A stretch of DNA of 64,000 nucleotides from Cervus elaphus (lineage: Eukaryota; Chordata; Mammalia; Artiodactyla; Cervidae), in contig NC_057815.1 in the NCBI RefSeq assembly GCF_910594005.1, positions 61,394,052 through 61,458,051 of the forward strand. Direction: 5' to 3'. Of the stretch, positions 1 through 13,200 are shown piece after piece. Position numbers and translations under genes: made by a program. The notes below the pieces were generated by a model. That model saw nothing but the letters and a program-made list of their open reading frames with translations, was not told the DNA's origin and made no database searches. Within the stretch, counting starts at the first letter, position 1. Every line of letters starts with the position of its first letter.

Positions 1-1206
1 GCGCCATCGAGTGGCACCGGGCGAGGTGGGGGCTCAGCCGCAGCTGAGCGGCTGAGGTGGCCAGCTGCTCCTCCAGGCTCACCCACTGGCGTTCCAGGTA
101 CAAGTTGGAGCTCTCAGAGTTGGACTCTAGTATCAGTTCCTGACTGAAGACCAGGTCTGAGGGCTTCTCCTGGGGCCGGAGTAGCAGCATTGGGAGCAAC
201 AAGGGTGAGACCATGTCTTCTTGGGCTGCCTTCTGACACAAGTTCTTAGATTTATTCGGCTGGAGTTTGTAGCTGGAGATCCTTGTGCCTTCCTCCTGGC
301 TTATCTTCTGACTCATGCCTCCCATGGTCATCTTCCTTACTGGTGCTACGGGTGGTGCTGGATCATTGCACGGAGAGCCTGTGGTGACCGGAAGGTCGTA
401 CGGGGCCTCCTCCTCCTCCGTCTCACTCCCGCTGTTGCTCAGGTCCTCCCACTGAGCCAGCTCCTCTTCGGATTCCACTTCAGGCACCTTCTCTTCCTCC
501 TCCTCCTCCTCCTCATAACCCTTGCCCAGGCTCTGGGGTGCCGGCCCACAGCAGAAGACATTCTGAGCTACCTCTAGGAGTAGTCTGGCACAGAAGGAGC
601 GTTCCTTGGGGCTGTCCAGCCGGTCACAAAACGTTCTCTGTGCCTCATGCAACCAGAGGCGCATGATGTTGCGCGTGGCCATCATGATCATCAGGCGGGT
701 GCCACGTAAGCCGGACACCCGGCGCAGGTGCTCCTGATGGTTGAGACAGTCCACAAAACCCCGGGAGCCCATCCTGATGGGCAGCAGCTGCAGGCTGCCC
801 AGAAGCTGGCTCACCGAGTGCATGGAGAAGCGGTAGTGTGGGCGGAGGGGTGAGGGCATAAAGCAGTTGCCCACTGCCTCCCAGGCCTCCAATGAGGCCC
901 GAACCAGGGCTCTTGCTAGAACACTCTCCCGCTCCACAGAGGGGAAGCGCTCGAGCCAGGCCTGCATGCTGGGCACGTGCCTGCTCAGCAGCATGGCCTG
1001 GGTCATGCTGCCCAGGGCCAGCACTGTGAAGAGCCGAGAGAGGCGCGGGCACAGCGGCCGCTCGCAGAAGCCTGGCACCGTGGCAGTGGCCAGGAAGTTG
1101 ACTCCAGGCTGCAGCGTCTGCAGCTCCAAGGGGCTGTGGGTATACACCGTGCCGTCTATGGCCTGACGCAGAGTCTCCAACAGTGGCTGACAGCTCTTCT
1201 CTGGGT
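1..1206 (-). CDS. DNHD1: DNHD1 exon 27 (partial, AAA3 rest and acidic insertion)
   Basis: Acceptor GGCCCCCAG at 1207-1208 after a weak tract. The frame is open from 1206 to the window edge: DPEKSCQPLLETLRQAIDGT, then RPHYRFSMHSVSQLLGSLQL, then a Glu-rich run encoded by (GAG)n at about 487-512. The exon continues to the left. The 190-residue reading from 645 to 1217 is a shadow frame of this exon. Confidence 0.95.
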
Positions 1207-4200
1207 CTGGGGGCCATGAACAGAGAACACCCGCGTGAGGCCGAACGACAGTGTCACCCTGCTCCTCCTCTCCCTGCCTCTGTGGGTCTGCTCCTGGCGC
1301 ACATGGGGTTCTGGGGAAGTTTATGCATCTGGGGTGTTGGGACTGGGTCAGGTCTGAGGACATTGTTCTCTCTCCCTAGAAGTGAGTGATTTTTTTTTTT
1401 CTTCTTCCCCAAATCTTACCTCTAAGACCAATGACATATTCATTAACTGAAGGTTAGTGAACAGAAAGGTTTGGAAACCTGATCTGACCATAGTAGAGGG
1501 AAAAGTGTAGTCACCACAGTCAAAGATAATGGAGTTATATCTCATGCAGGCTTTTATAAAGTCAACTTTATTGAGAAATTATTTCTATAAAATAAAATGT
1601 ACACATTGTAGATAGTTCAGTGAGTTCTGACAAATGTATATGCCCATGGAACCACGACCCCAGTGATATTTAGGACACTTTCATCACCCCAGAAATGTTC
1701 CTTCTGCCCCGCTCCAGTCAATCCCCTATCACACTGTCCCAGGAATTTCTATCTGATCTGATGTCTATCATTATGGATTAGCTTTGCCTATTCTAGAACT
1801 TCATACAAAGGGAATCATACAGTATGTGGTTTACCACGTCTGGCGTCTTTCACTCAGCATGATTCTGAGATTCATCTATATTTTGTGTCTATCAGTAATG
1901 TGTTCTGTTTCATTGCTGAGTGATATTCCATTATGAAAATATCACAGTTTGTTGATCCACTGGCATTGATGTACTTTTATGTTGTTTTGAGGTTTTGACT
2001 ATTCAGAATAATGCTGCTATGAACATACATGTGCAACTTTATTTGAGAACATACACGTGCTTTCATTTCACTTCGGTAAATACCTGTGAGCAGAACTGCT
2101 GGGTCATATAGTAAACATACATTTAATAGGGAAGAAACTGTCACACTTTTTTTCCCCTATAGTTGTATCATTTGCTCCTACCAGCAAAGTGTGAGGGTTT
2201 CAGTTGCTCCATATTTCACAATTACTATCAGTCTTTCTACTTAAACTCTTTCTAGTAGGTGTGAAGTACTGTCTCACAGGTTTTACATTTGGAGTTCACT
2301 GATGCATAACTGTATCAAACACATTTTCATGTGCTATTCATCACTCATATATTTTTCTTTTGTAAAGTGTCTATTCAAAGTTTTTTGTCCATTTTTTAAA
2401 TGGAGTTTTTCTTACTGAGTTATAAGAGCTTTTTTATGTTTTCAAGGTACAGAGCTTTGTTAAATATATGTATCATGAATTTTTTCTATGGATTTTTTTT
2501 TCATTTTCTTAAGTGTCTCTTGAAGGGCATAGGTTTTAAATTTTGGTGAAATATAGTTGTATCCTAAGAAATCATTGCTTCTAGCCAACTTCACACAATA
2601 TTTTTTTAAGATTTATAGTTTTAATTTTTATACTTGTCTATAATCTATTTATAATTGATTTTTGTGAATGTTGTGAGGTAGGATTCAAGATTCTTTTTTT
2701 TTTTTTTTCTTCACACATACATACAGCTGTTTCTACCCCAAGAACTGTACTTTCCCACAGTGAATTATCTTGGAACACTTGTTGCAATCTTTCAACACTT
2801 GTTGAAAACCAAATGACCATAAATGACCATATATCAGATTCATGATTCTGTTTCATTAGGCTGTATCCATGTCCTTACATCAATATTGGTATCTATTACT
2901 CCATTACTGTAACTGTGCACAGTAAGTCTTAAAATCACTAGTTTAAGCCCTCCAACTTTCTCATTTTTCAAAGTTGTTTTGGCCCTTCTAGGTCTTTCGC
3001 ATTTCCATCTAAGTCTCAGAAAGAGTCTGTCAGTTTCAAAAAAAAAATAAAATAAAATAAAAATATAAAACAAAAACAAACAAAAAAACCAAGACTTCCT
3101 AGTTTAGACTGGGACTGCATTGAATCCATGGATCAATTTGGGGAGAATAAGCACCTTAACACTGTTGATTCATCTGATCTAAGAACGTGATATATTTCTA
3201 CATTTACTTGATTCTCTTTTATCTCAGCAGTATTTAGTAATTTTCAGTGTGTATCTTTCACTAAGTTTATTCCTAAATACTTTAAGCTTGTACATGATAT
3301 TTTAAATGATACTTAAATTTTTTATTTCTGATTGTGTATCATTAGGATATAGAAATAATAATGATTTCAATAGATTGACTTTGTAGGCTGTGAGCCTGCT
3401 AAATTCACTTATTTATTCTAATAGTTTTGTAGTTTTGTTTTTGCTTTTGGTAGATCCTTAGGACTCTCCATGTAGTAAATCATGTATATGCTAGTAGAAA
3501 TAGTATTACTTTGTCTTTTCTAATTTTAAAGGCTTTTCCTTCTTTCTCTTATTGTATTGATAGCAGTCTCTGTTCACTATTGAAAAGAAGTAGTGAGAGC
3601 GGACACTCTTGCCTTGTGACTGACCTTATGGAAAAAATGTTCAATATTTCACAATCAAGTATGTAACTAGCTATAGATTTCAATAGATGCCCTTCATCAA
3701 ATTGAGAAAATTCCTTTCTATTCCTAGTTTGCTGAGAGTTGCCATAAATAGTGTTGAATTTTATCAAATGCTTTTTCTTTATCTACTAGGATGATCTTAT
3801 ACTTTTCTCTGTTATTCTAATGTCATGCATTACACCAATTGATTTTTGAATGTTGAGTCAACTTACATTCTTGAGATATACCCCCACTTGATGATAATGT
3901 GTTGCTGAATTTTACTTAATATCTCATGAGGATTTGTTTTGCATTTATATTTATGAAAGATCATGGCCTATAATTTATTTTCTTGAAATATCTTTCAGAA
4001 CTTGGTATTAGGGTTTGGTGGCCTTATCAAATGAGTTGAAAAGTATTTACTCCATTTTCTGAAAAATTGTAGGTTTCCATTTTTTTCCTTAAATATTGGA
4101 TATAATTGAACTGTGCAATAACCACCCAGGACTGGGAATGTTTATTATTATGAATTCAAATTTTTAATAGATCTATAGGGCTATTCCTTTCTTATTCTTT

Positions 4201-7200
4201 TTCTTCTTGAGTCATATTTTGATAAGGTGTGTTTTTCAAGGCATCTATCTGTTTCATCTGAATCACTAAATTTATTACTATAAGTTTTTCTAAAAAAAAA
4301 GTTTCTACAATATTCCCTTGTTATTCTTTTTAATATCTTTAAAATAAAACCTCTTTCATTCCTGATATTGATAATTTATATTTTCTCCTATTTTATTTCT
4401 TGATTTGTGTTACTTGGGGATTCATTTTATTTACCTTTTTAAATTTTTGCTTTGCTGATATTTTCTATTGTTTGTGCTTTTTATTCTATTTCATTGATTG
4501 CTGGTCTGATCTTTATTATTTATCTCCTTCTAATTATTTTAACTTTCTCTTCTTTTCCTAGATTCTTTTTTTTTTTTGTTTTGTTTTTTGTTTTTTTCTT
4601 TTCCTAGATTCTTAAGCTGAAAATATAGATCACTGATTTCAAGTTTTTCTTCTTTTCTAATCAGGCATTTCAAGCTGTAAACTCTCTGAGCACTGCTTTA
4701 ACTACATTCCACAAATTTTGATGTGTTTTCATTATTATTCAGTTCAAAATAGTTTCTAATTTCCCTTTGAGTTTCTTCATTTATGCATGAGTTATCTAGA
4801 AGTGGGCAGTTTAATTTCAAAAATTGGGGGATTTCTAGTATCTTACTGGTTTTTATTGCTACAGTCAGAGAAAATATTCTGTAAAAGTTAATCCTTTGAA
4901 ATTTGTTGAGACTGATTTTATGCATAAAGTCTATCTTGGTGGATGTTCCATGTGCACTTGAAAAGAAAGTACATTTTGCAGTCAGTGGATATAATGTTCT
5001 CTAAATGTCAATGTGGTCAATACTGCAAGGGATGCAAGGGACGAGATTATTCGGTGAGCATATGTAGACTGAGAAGATATTGAGAGTGGAACACTCAAGT
5101 CTGGTCTGTAGGTGTAGGTCTCAGAGTTGATAAATATAGCTAAGGATTTTACAGTCAAGAGAAAGGACGATGACTCCTTCCCTCCCGACTCCTCACCGGA
5201 AGCAGCCAGGTGGAGATCCTCCAGCAGGAAGAGGAGAAAACCTTTAGAATCCAGGTGCCGCCCAATCCATGGGCTGGCTTGTGATTGGCCCTGGACCGCC
5301 CGGCTCAGCAGGAGGCGAAGGTGGGTGGTACTGATGGCGGGGTGAATGGGGCTGTTTATGTAAGGGTGCTGTGGCTCCACCAGCGCTTCCACGAAGGTTG
5401 TCTTCCCTGTTGCTGCCTCTCCAGCCAGCAGCACAGGGTGTCCCTCTGACAGAAGCAGGTCCACCACGTACAAGAGCCGCTCGGTCTGCAGGACGGGAGC
5501 AGGGCTTACTGTGGCAGCTCCTGGCTAGCACAGTAATCTAGCCTTAGGAGGTCTTATGGCAGGCTTATGTCAAAGCTGTATTTGCAGAACACTTCATGTA
5601 TTCTTGTGATTTTAAAAATGGTTCAAGGAATGGGAGCAGGCAGCCCTTAGCTATGCCGAGGACATGTACACCCCAAGATATCTCTTTGAGCCCCAACGCC
5701 AGCTTCGGCCCCACTGTCCTCACACCTGGGGAGAAGGGGAGAAGGTGCCCTGAGTTCCCTTGATGCGGCTGCCCAGGTATTGGCCAGTGAAGGGAACCAG
5801 TGTCCCATCTTCGGGGCACACATGTAGATCAAACACCAAGTCTGAGGGTGGCAGCTCAGAGTAGTTGGAGAGGCAACTAATAGAATCCTTCAGGAAGGTG
5901 TCATAGAGGGGCCAGAGCCTGCTCAAATGAACATACAGGTGAGAGTGTCATATGGTTACAACAGTTCCGTTACACTCAGTTCCATACACTCACACACCCC
6001 ACCCTTCTCCAACAATGGTGCCAGGGTTTGGACACCCATGGGTCGTTCCATTTCTGCCCTCTCCATCTCCCCCCTCCACCCCTGTAGATACCTGGAGGGA
6101 AGGTGGGCTCCAAAGCCCCAGATCACAGCAAAAAGAAAGCTGCTGATGGCCAGCAAGTGCTCCCTGTGCTTACTAGGCACGGCATCACTGTCAGTCTGGT
6201 TCTGGTGCAGAGAACTGGTTTTTGAGGCCTTGATGCTTCGAGCCACTATACACTTTGAATCATTATAGCTGAGGTCCTCTGTGAAGGTCACCATGGCCAG
6301 GAAAGGAGCCCCAGGAGGAAAAAAGAGGAGGGGGTGGGGAAAGACAGTAGAGGTTGGCTGTTACTTCTCACCTTCAGTCCCAAGACCCAAGTCCACCTAA
6401 GAACCTGGGCCAAAAGCTCCAGCTTATATCCCCACTATCCTCCACACAGCTCTCAAATCAGTCCTGCCTTCACCTGGGATATGTGCCTTCTCCTCCTCAT
6501 CTATGCGCAGGTGTGCGTTGAGCAGACAACGCAAGATGCGGGCCAGGCTGGTGACTTCAGCCACACCTGGGCAAATGGGCCGCTGTCCATGTACCTGCAG
6601 CAGAGAGCTAACACCCTGGCAGGTGAGGAACTGGAACGTGGCGGGCACCAACCCTTCAGCCAGGTGGCTGAGTTCAGTGACAGTCTGGGGCTGCAGGCGG
6701 TACTCACGGGGCAAGGCTGCCATCAGGACGCTCAGTATACCCTGCCAAGTCTGCTCCCCGCCACACCACACCAGGGCACAACGGCCCACCACTGTGGGGG
6801 CCATGCCTGTGGTATCTCCCACTTCCATCAGAAGAAAAGTACCTGGGGGTCGTGCTATTTGCTGACCATTGGGGAGGCTAAGCTGTGGGGGGTCACCTAG
6901 GAGGCAAGTGATAGGGTCCAGCCAGGAAGAACTGGAAGCTCCATCACATATTATCCAGTGATGAATCCCCACTGATTCCCGTACCTGCCCCCTTGGGCCC
7001 ACGGTCCTACACCGACTGGCTTCACACAGCAGCCTGGGGAAGACACCACTGTGCCAGCAGGGGCCCTCCAGCCATCCCAGGAACTCCTGAGGGCTGAGGA
7101 CGCCTGGATACAGGTGAGTAATTTCCACAGGCTGGCAGCTCTGGGTTGTGGGGTCCTCCATGGCCGCCAGCCGATTCTGGATCTTAAATAAGCTGTGCCA

Positions 7201-10200
7201 ACATGTGGTCTTGCCACTGCCTGCCGGGCCCAGGAGCAAAATGCCTGAGGCCTGGTCCAGGGCCTGGCTTAGTTGATCCAGGGACCCCAAAATATCAGGA
7301 CTGGGATGCAGGCCTCCCTGCCGTAACTCCTCCACCAGCAGTGACTTCCTCAGCCTGGGGGTTGCAGGCTCTGCCAGCACCTGGGAGGCGGTGGGAAAGA
7401 GCCCACAGAGCAGCTTCTGGAGATCCTGCAGGTGGGCCCCCTCCAGGAGGCTGAACAGTGGGGAGCGCAGCAGGGTGCGCAGCAGGGTGGCCTCCTCCAC
7501 GGTGGCTAGGCTGCGGGACTGCTCGGGCTCGGGGTCCTCCTTGGTCACGTTCAGAGCCTGTATCGTGTCTTCTAGCACTTTCCTGAGGAGGGGTAGGCGG
7601 CAGGGCAGGGGCCCAGACACCAGCTCACGCTCTAGGGAAAAGAACTTGGATAGGCGGGTCGCGATGCGGGGGGCATCCCGGATCCCTACACCCAGCAGGG
7701 TCAGCTCTGCAACTTGCTGCAGGTCGGGCAGGGTCAGCGCCACGGGCCGCAGCAGTTGGCGCAGGTTGGTGGGGATGGCAGGGCTCAGGGCCCGCAGCGT
7801 CAGGAGGCAGCCGTAGCCAAGGCGCATGTCCACGTGATGTCTCTCAAAGAACCTGCTGCCGAGGAGCCAGGGGTGGGTGGGGTCGACGGTGCTGGTACTT
7901 CGGGAAGCTTCCTGGTACAGCGGGGCATAGAGGTGGTGCAGTTTGGCCAAGCGCTGGCCCAGGGCAGAGAGCAAGCCGAGGGGCAAGTGCTGAGCTGCTT
8001 CTAACAGCAACCAGGCTCCTCCCTGCAGGGCACCGTTCAGGTAGTTGCTCAGGCTGCGGGCCTCCATCTGTGGCAAGCAGGGCATCACCACCAGCTGGCG
8101 CCCCAGGGCCTGGGCCAGGCTCTTTACTATGGCTGCCTTGCCCACACCACGGGGGCCCAGTAGGGTCCCGCAGGCCACCTCTTCCAGGGCTAATAACAGC
8201 GCGAGGGCTGGCCGCTCGGGCAGCAGGCTGGGTAGGGACCCCAGTCGGGGACCCAGGTACTCATAATTGTATAGGAAAGACCGACCCAGCACATCTATCC
8301 AGCATGCAGCTGGGGCCGGAAAGGTCTCAGTAGACACAACAGTCTTGAGACCCTGCAGGGGGCTTTGGGGTGCAGTATGAGGGGAACCCAGGTGATACTT
8401 GAGTTGGCGGACCCAGTGGAAGTCTGTCAGTCCACTGACCTGGTGCTCTTGCAGCAGCTGGGCTATGTCCCGGTGGGTTACCGCCATGGCCAGCAGGGCA
8501 CTTAGCAGGCTGGTCTGGCGGACAGAGGGCAGGGGCTGCTCACTCTGAGAGTACCTCTGGGCCCGAAGAAAATGCACCAGTACCTCTAGCTTGCGCACAT
8601 GCATGGGAACCATGGCCAGGGTCCTCCCTTCAAGCAGAGCCTCCTCCATGCTGGCCCGCCATACCACCTCCTCCGCCACCAGCACACACTGCCACGGGAA
8701 GGCCTGGACTAAGTCCAGCCAGTGCTGGACATACATCTTCAGGGGTAACTGGGTTTCCTGGGGCAACTGGTTTTCCTGCTTGAAGGCCTTGTCCAGGGAC
8801 GGGCCCAGAGCAAGACGGGCAGCCACGCAGTCCTGCAGCTTGTGCACCAGTACCAAACGCAGACTCTCCTCCAGGGAGGCCAGCCACTTGGGGAGATCAG
8901 GATGCAGAGGAAGGGACCCCTGCAGCTTCACCTCCTCCCCACCCCCCCCGAAGACCGCGAGCGCCTCCACCTGAGTCTGTATGCTTGGGCTTGACTCCGG
9001 GTCATCCGTGTCTTTTGCAGTTTCGCTGGACTCGAAGCTCACGGCGTGCACATGAGGAAAGCAGCGTCGTGCCCACAGCTGGGCCTCGCAGGACTCCAGT
9101 GGGGCAGCCAGCAGGGCCACGAGCTCACTGTCGCTGAGGAAGAAGAGGCGGGGGAAGTGGGCACGCACGGCATAGAGCACGCTCTCCAGCTCCATAATGA
9201 TGCCCTTCAGGTCCATGGAACCCTCCTGCAGCAGTTGTTGCAGCTGCTGGCCTTGGAAGAGAGGGTTCCGCTTGGCACTGGGCACTATGAGTGACAGAAC
9301 CAGGGGGTCAGCTACAGAGATCTGCATCAGGGTCCGATACTGCTCATCCATGGCCTCGAAACGGGTGCTCTGTGGTGAGAGAGGGCGAGGGTGAGAGCAG
9401 CCCCCCCACCCCGACCCAGAGCCCTGCTGTTCGGCAGCACTGATCCACCCTGCCACATCCACTTCCCTACCAGCTCAGGACTGGGAAACTGGATCTTCAT
9501 CTCATACAGAACTTTATTTAGGAAGATCCACTTCTGCTGGAAAGTCACCCACACCTGCAGCAGGGCACCTGTGAGGGCAGTCAGGGGAACAATGGAGGGA
9601 GACTAGGGTTCTAGCTTCTGCAAGAGGGACCAGCCTCCTCCTGCCCTCTTGGGATGCCCTACCCCAAAAAAAACTGCTTAGTAGGACCCCGGGACCTTGC
9701 ACGAAGGAGAGAAAACCTGCAACGTGAATAAAGACCTGGTCACTTTAGCCCAAGAAGTGGCTCTGAAGGTGGTGCTCACTCTGTCTTCCCCCACCCAGCA
9801 GCTCTCTCCCCAGCCTTCTGGGTCATCTCCCGTCAGGTCCCACCTATCAGCCCAGCTAGAGGCCTGCACTCACTCAGGCCATGCATGATGGTCACCCACT
9901 CCAGAGCAATTCTGTTTAAGTTTCCTGACTTCTGGATGGCCAGGATCTTGAACAACACCTGAAGGCTTTCATGGATAGAGTCCTGCAGGCTGCTGTAATC
10001 TAAGGAAGAGTGGACTTGAGCTGAGCTAGCAATCAGATGAGGCAAGGGCACAGGCGACTGATACCCAAAACACACTGAAATGCACAGATCTCAAACTATT
10101 CTCTGGAAGATACAAACATTTTTTCTTCCACTAGTTGAACCATACGCTCACCAACAGTCAGTGTGTTTGCAAAACTGTTTATATGAGTTCTGTTTATTAT

Positions 10201-13200
10201 GTGAGTTATATTTTAATTATAGAATTTAATCTAGTATTATGTTAATCAATGAAATGTGGGTGGGGAAAGAGTTGCTGGTTCTATAAAAACTATTGAAGCC
10301 TTCAGAAGTAAAGGTAAACTATTAAAAAATAAAGGCATGATGTTAAATTAGGTATGCATGCTGTTGCTTTAGTCTTGTCCAGCTCTTTGCAACCCTATGG
10401 ACTGTAGCCTGCCAGGCTCCTCTGTCCAAGGGATTCTCCAGACAAGAATACTGCAGTGGGTTGCCATGCCCTCCTCTAGAAGATCTTCCCAACTCAGGGA
10501 TTGAACCCACATCTCTTTACGTCTCCTACACTGCAGGCGGATTTTGTTTTACCACTAGCACCACCTGGGAAGCCCAAATTAGGTATAGACAAGTCAATTT
10601 TTTAAAACTGTGAAATTATAATAAAACTCTAGAAAAATTCTGGACTCAGATAGCTTCATAAGTGTCTTCGTGTCACTTCTCAACTTTCAGAAATGGAAAG
10701 TGGAAATAGCAGACAACGTATTAATACTACAAAGGCAGTGAGGAACCTCTTATCAGTTGGCTGCAAATCAAAGAAAAGCTCTTGTCCTTAGATTAAAAGG
10801 TTAGTAAATAAATGTACATTATATGATTTAAGCTAAAATAAAAATCTTAGGCCATGTATGCATATTTTATGATTGACTGCCCTATTCAATGAACTTTTTG
10901 AATCCTCTGGCTGGGTTTTAATTAGACTGGATAAGAGGATTTCTCCTTTCCTGGCAGTTCCCTAATTCTACCATTTTGGGTGCCTGGACATACACTGCTC
11001 CCTCTGTCCGGCAAGCCCTTCTGCCCTTGCATGTTTAGCAAACCCGCACTCCTTCAGAAGTCAGCGTGAGGCCTTTTCCTAAGGAAATGGAAGATTTCTC
11101 TCAGTCTCCTGCTCATTTCAAGTTGCTCCTCCTTCTGATGGCTCAGTGGTAAAGAATCTGCCTGCCAAGCAGGAGACCTAGGTTCGAGCCCTGGGTTGGG
11201 AAGATCCCCTGGAGAAGGGACCAGCTACCCACTCCAGAATTCTGGCCTGGAGAATTCCATGGACTGTACACTCCATGGGGTCGCAAAGAGTCAGACACGA
11301 CTGAACGACTTTCACTTCCACTTTTTCACTGCTCCATCTCACACCCATCTTTGTTCTCTTGTCCCTGTCTGGGAGTTCACAAGAGACAGGACTTTGGTCT
11401 AATAATCTCAAGAGTCTCCTGAATTTGGCTCAAAAGAGGCAGGTGAGTTTGTTGAGGGAAGGGCAAAGGAATGAATGAGCTGGTGCAGTCTAGAGAACAC
11501 AGCGTTGAACACTGGGGAGATGTGACCATAAATAGGGGAGACCTTTGCTGAAGAAGCCAGACATTGGGCAGGAGAGAGGGAGTGAGGGGCTCCCAAGAAG
11601 ATTAAGACTGTGTGGGAGCTGCATGGAAGATACGTCTCAGAACAGATGAATGGCTCAGGCCGTCCAGGAGGGCAGGGGCCCTGGCTAGAGAAGCCAGGTC
11701 TGGCAGAGCTTGGTGGATGAATATGGCCCTCACCCTGTCCTGCTGTCTCTGGGCCCTAAGGGCTGGGCCTCACCTGAGAGGATGAAGGTGCCGCTGTCCT
11801 TGCCCACTACCAGCCACTGGGGGCTGCGGGACGCTTGCCTCTTGGAGCGCTCAGAGACTGGGGACTCGTAGGGCACGTGCAGGATGAAGTTGAGCAGTCG
11901 CAGCTGGCGTGCTTCCCAGGCCCGCCGCAGCCGCAGGAGCGCCTCGTGGGCATGATTCCGTATGTTTTCAGTCCTCCAGAGCTGGAAGAGCCGGAACTTA
12001 GGAGCCGAGACTGGGGGATGGCTCAGGGGATAGCCCTGGAGCTTGGACTTGAGGGCCAGGGCTCAGGAGAGTGCGGGTCTCAGAGAGGGAGAGCAGGGTC
12101 ATTGGCTTCAAAGGCAAGCCGCGAGCATCACACTGTGACCTAGGGCTGCTGCCCTGAAACCCACTCTTTTGCAAAGCTCTGGCTGAGCAGACAAGACCTC
12201 AATCAACTCATGCTCTTTGGGGACAGGGTAAGTACTGGGGGACATCTGCCATCCTGTGTGCCCACCACTTTGGGGCTGCCGCCCACTTCCTTCCCCTGTA
12301 GAGGAGGGACATACTCTCAGTCATGGAGAGTCTGGAACCACCCATCAGATCCCCATACTCCCCAGGCAGGCTAGCAATCTCAATCCCCTCCCCACAGACC
12401 AATATCTGCTGTCCCCCTTGTCTCAAGGGGCTGCTGGGTCTTAACTGGCTCTACTAGAGCTTAGCAAACAGGCCTTGGGCTTGAACCCCTCCTCAGTGGG
12501 GTTGTGGGGGAGGGTTCACCTGATTGATTCGATCTGTAAATTCCAGCAGCGGACAAGAGAGCAGCTGGCCCACTGTTAGGTGCTCTATGCTGGAGAGACT
12601 GCTTAGCCCTAAGGCTGGAGGTGGAGGGACAGCAAGTCAAAGCAATACTCCGTCTTTGGCAGAGCCCAGCCGAGCCCAGCCTAGCCCAGCCCAGACAGCA
12701 CATCTCAAAGTATGACATAGAGGCAGGAGCCCAGAATCCAAGGTCCAGAGCACAATTCAGAGTCCAGAACTAAGACTCCAGCCTAAGTCCAGCCCTGGGC
12801 AGCAGAGAGGATCCACGGGGTAGCGTGGGAGGTTAAACATGTTTGTCTCAGTGAGGGGAAGGAGGCTGTGGTCCATGGGGAAAGGTCAGGGCAGCCCAGG
12901 GAAGAAAGATGCTTCCCCAAAAAAGCCATAGAGAAGTGAGTTGTCCCATTGTTCTGACCCTATGTCCTTCCCTCCCCCAGCCCTCTGACTCTATCCAAAC
13001 CCACCTCGCAGGAGTGCTTGGCAGTTGAGATTCTGCACCTGGAGGCTGCCCAGCTTGGTCAGCAGGGGAAGGAGGCTGCGAAACTCCTCCAGCATGCGCA
13101 TGCAGTGCTGCAGAACTGGGCTATGCAGCCCCAAGGTCGCGCTCACCCGGGCCGCCTCTGTCAGCCAGCCGTCTGTCTTCTCCTGGGCCAGAGCCAGATT

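Noticed and set aside
645..1217. 190-codon minus-strand open reading frame at the left edge
   Set aside because: It is a shadow of DNHD1 exon 27. The true frame on the same strand is open through the whole 1,206 bp and reads as dynein-like protein.
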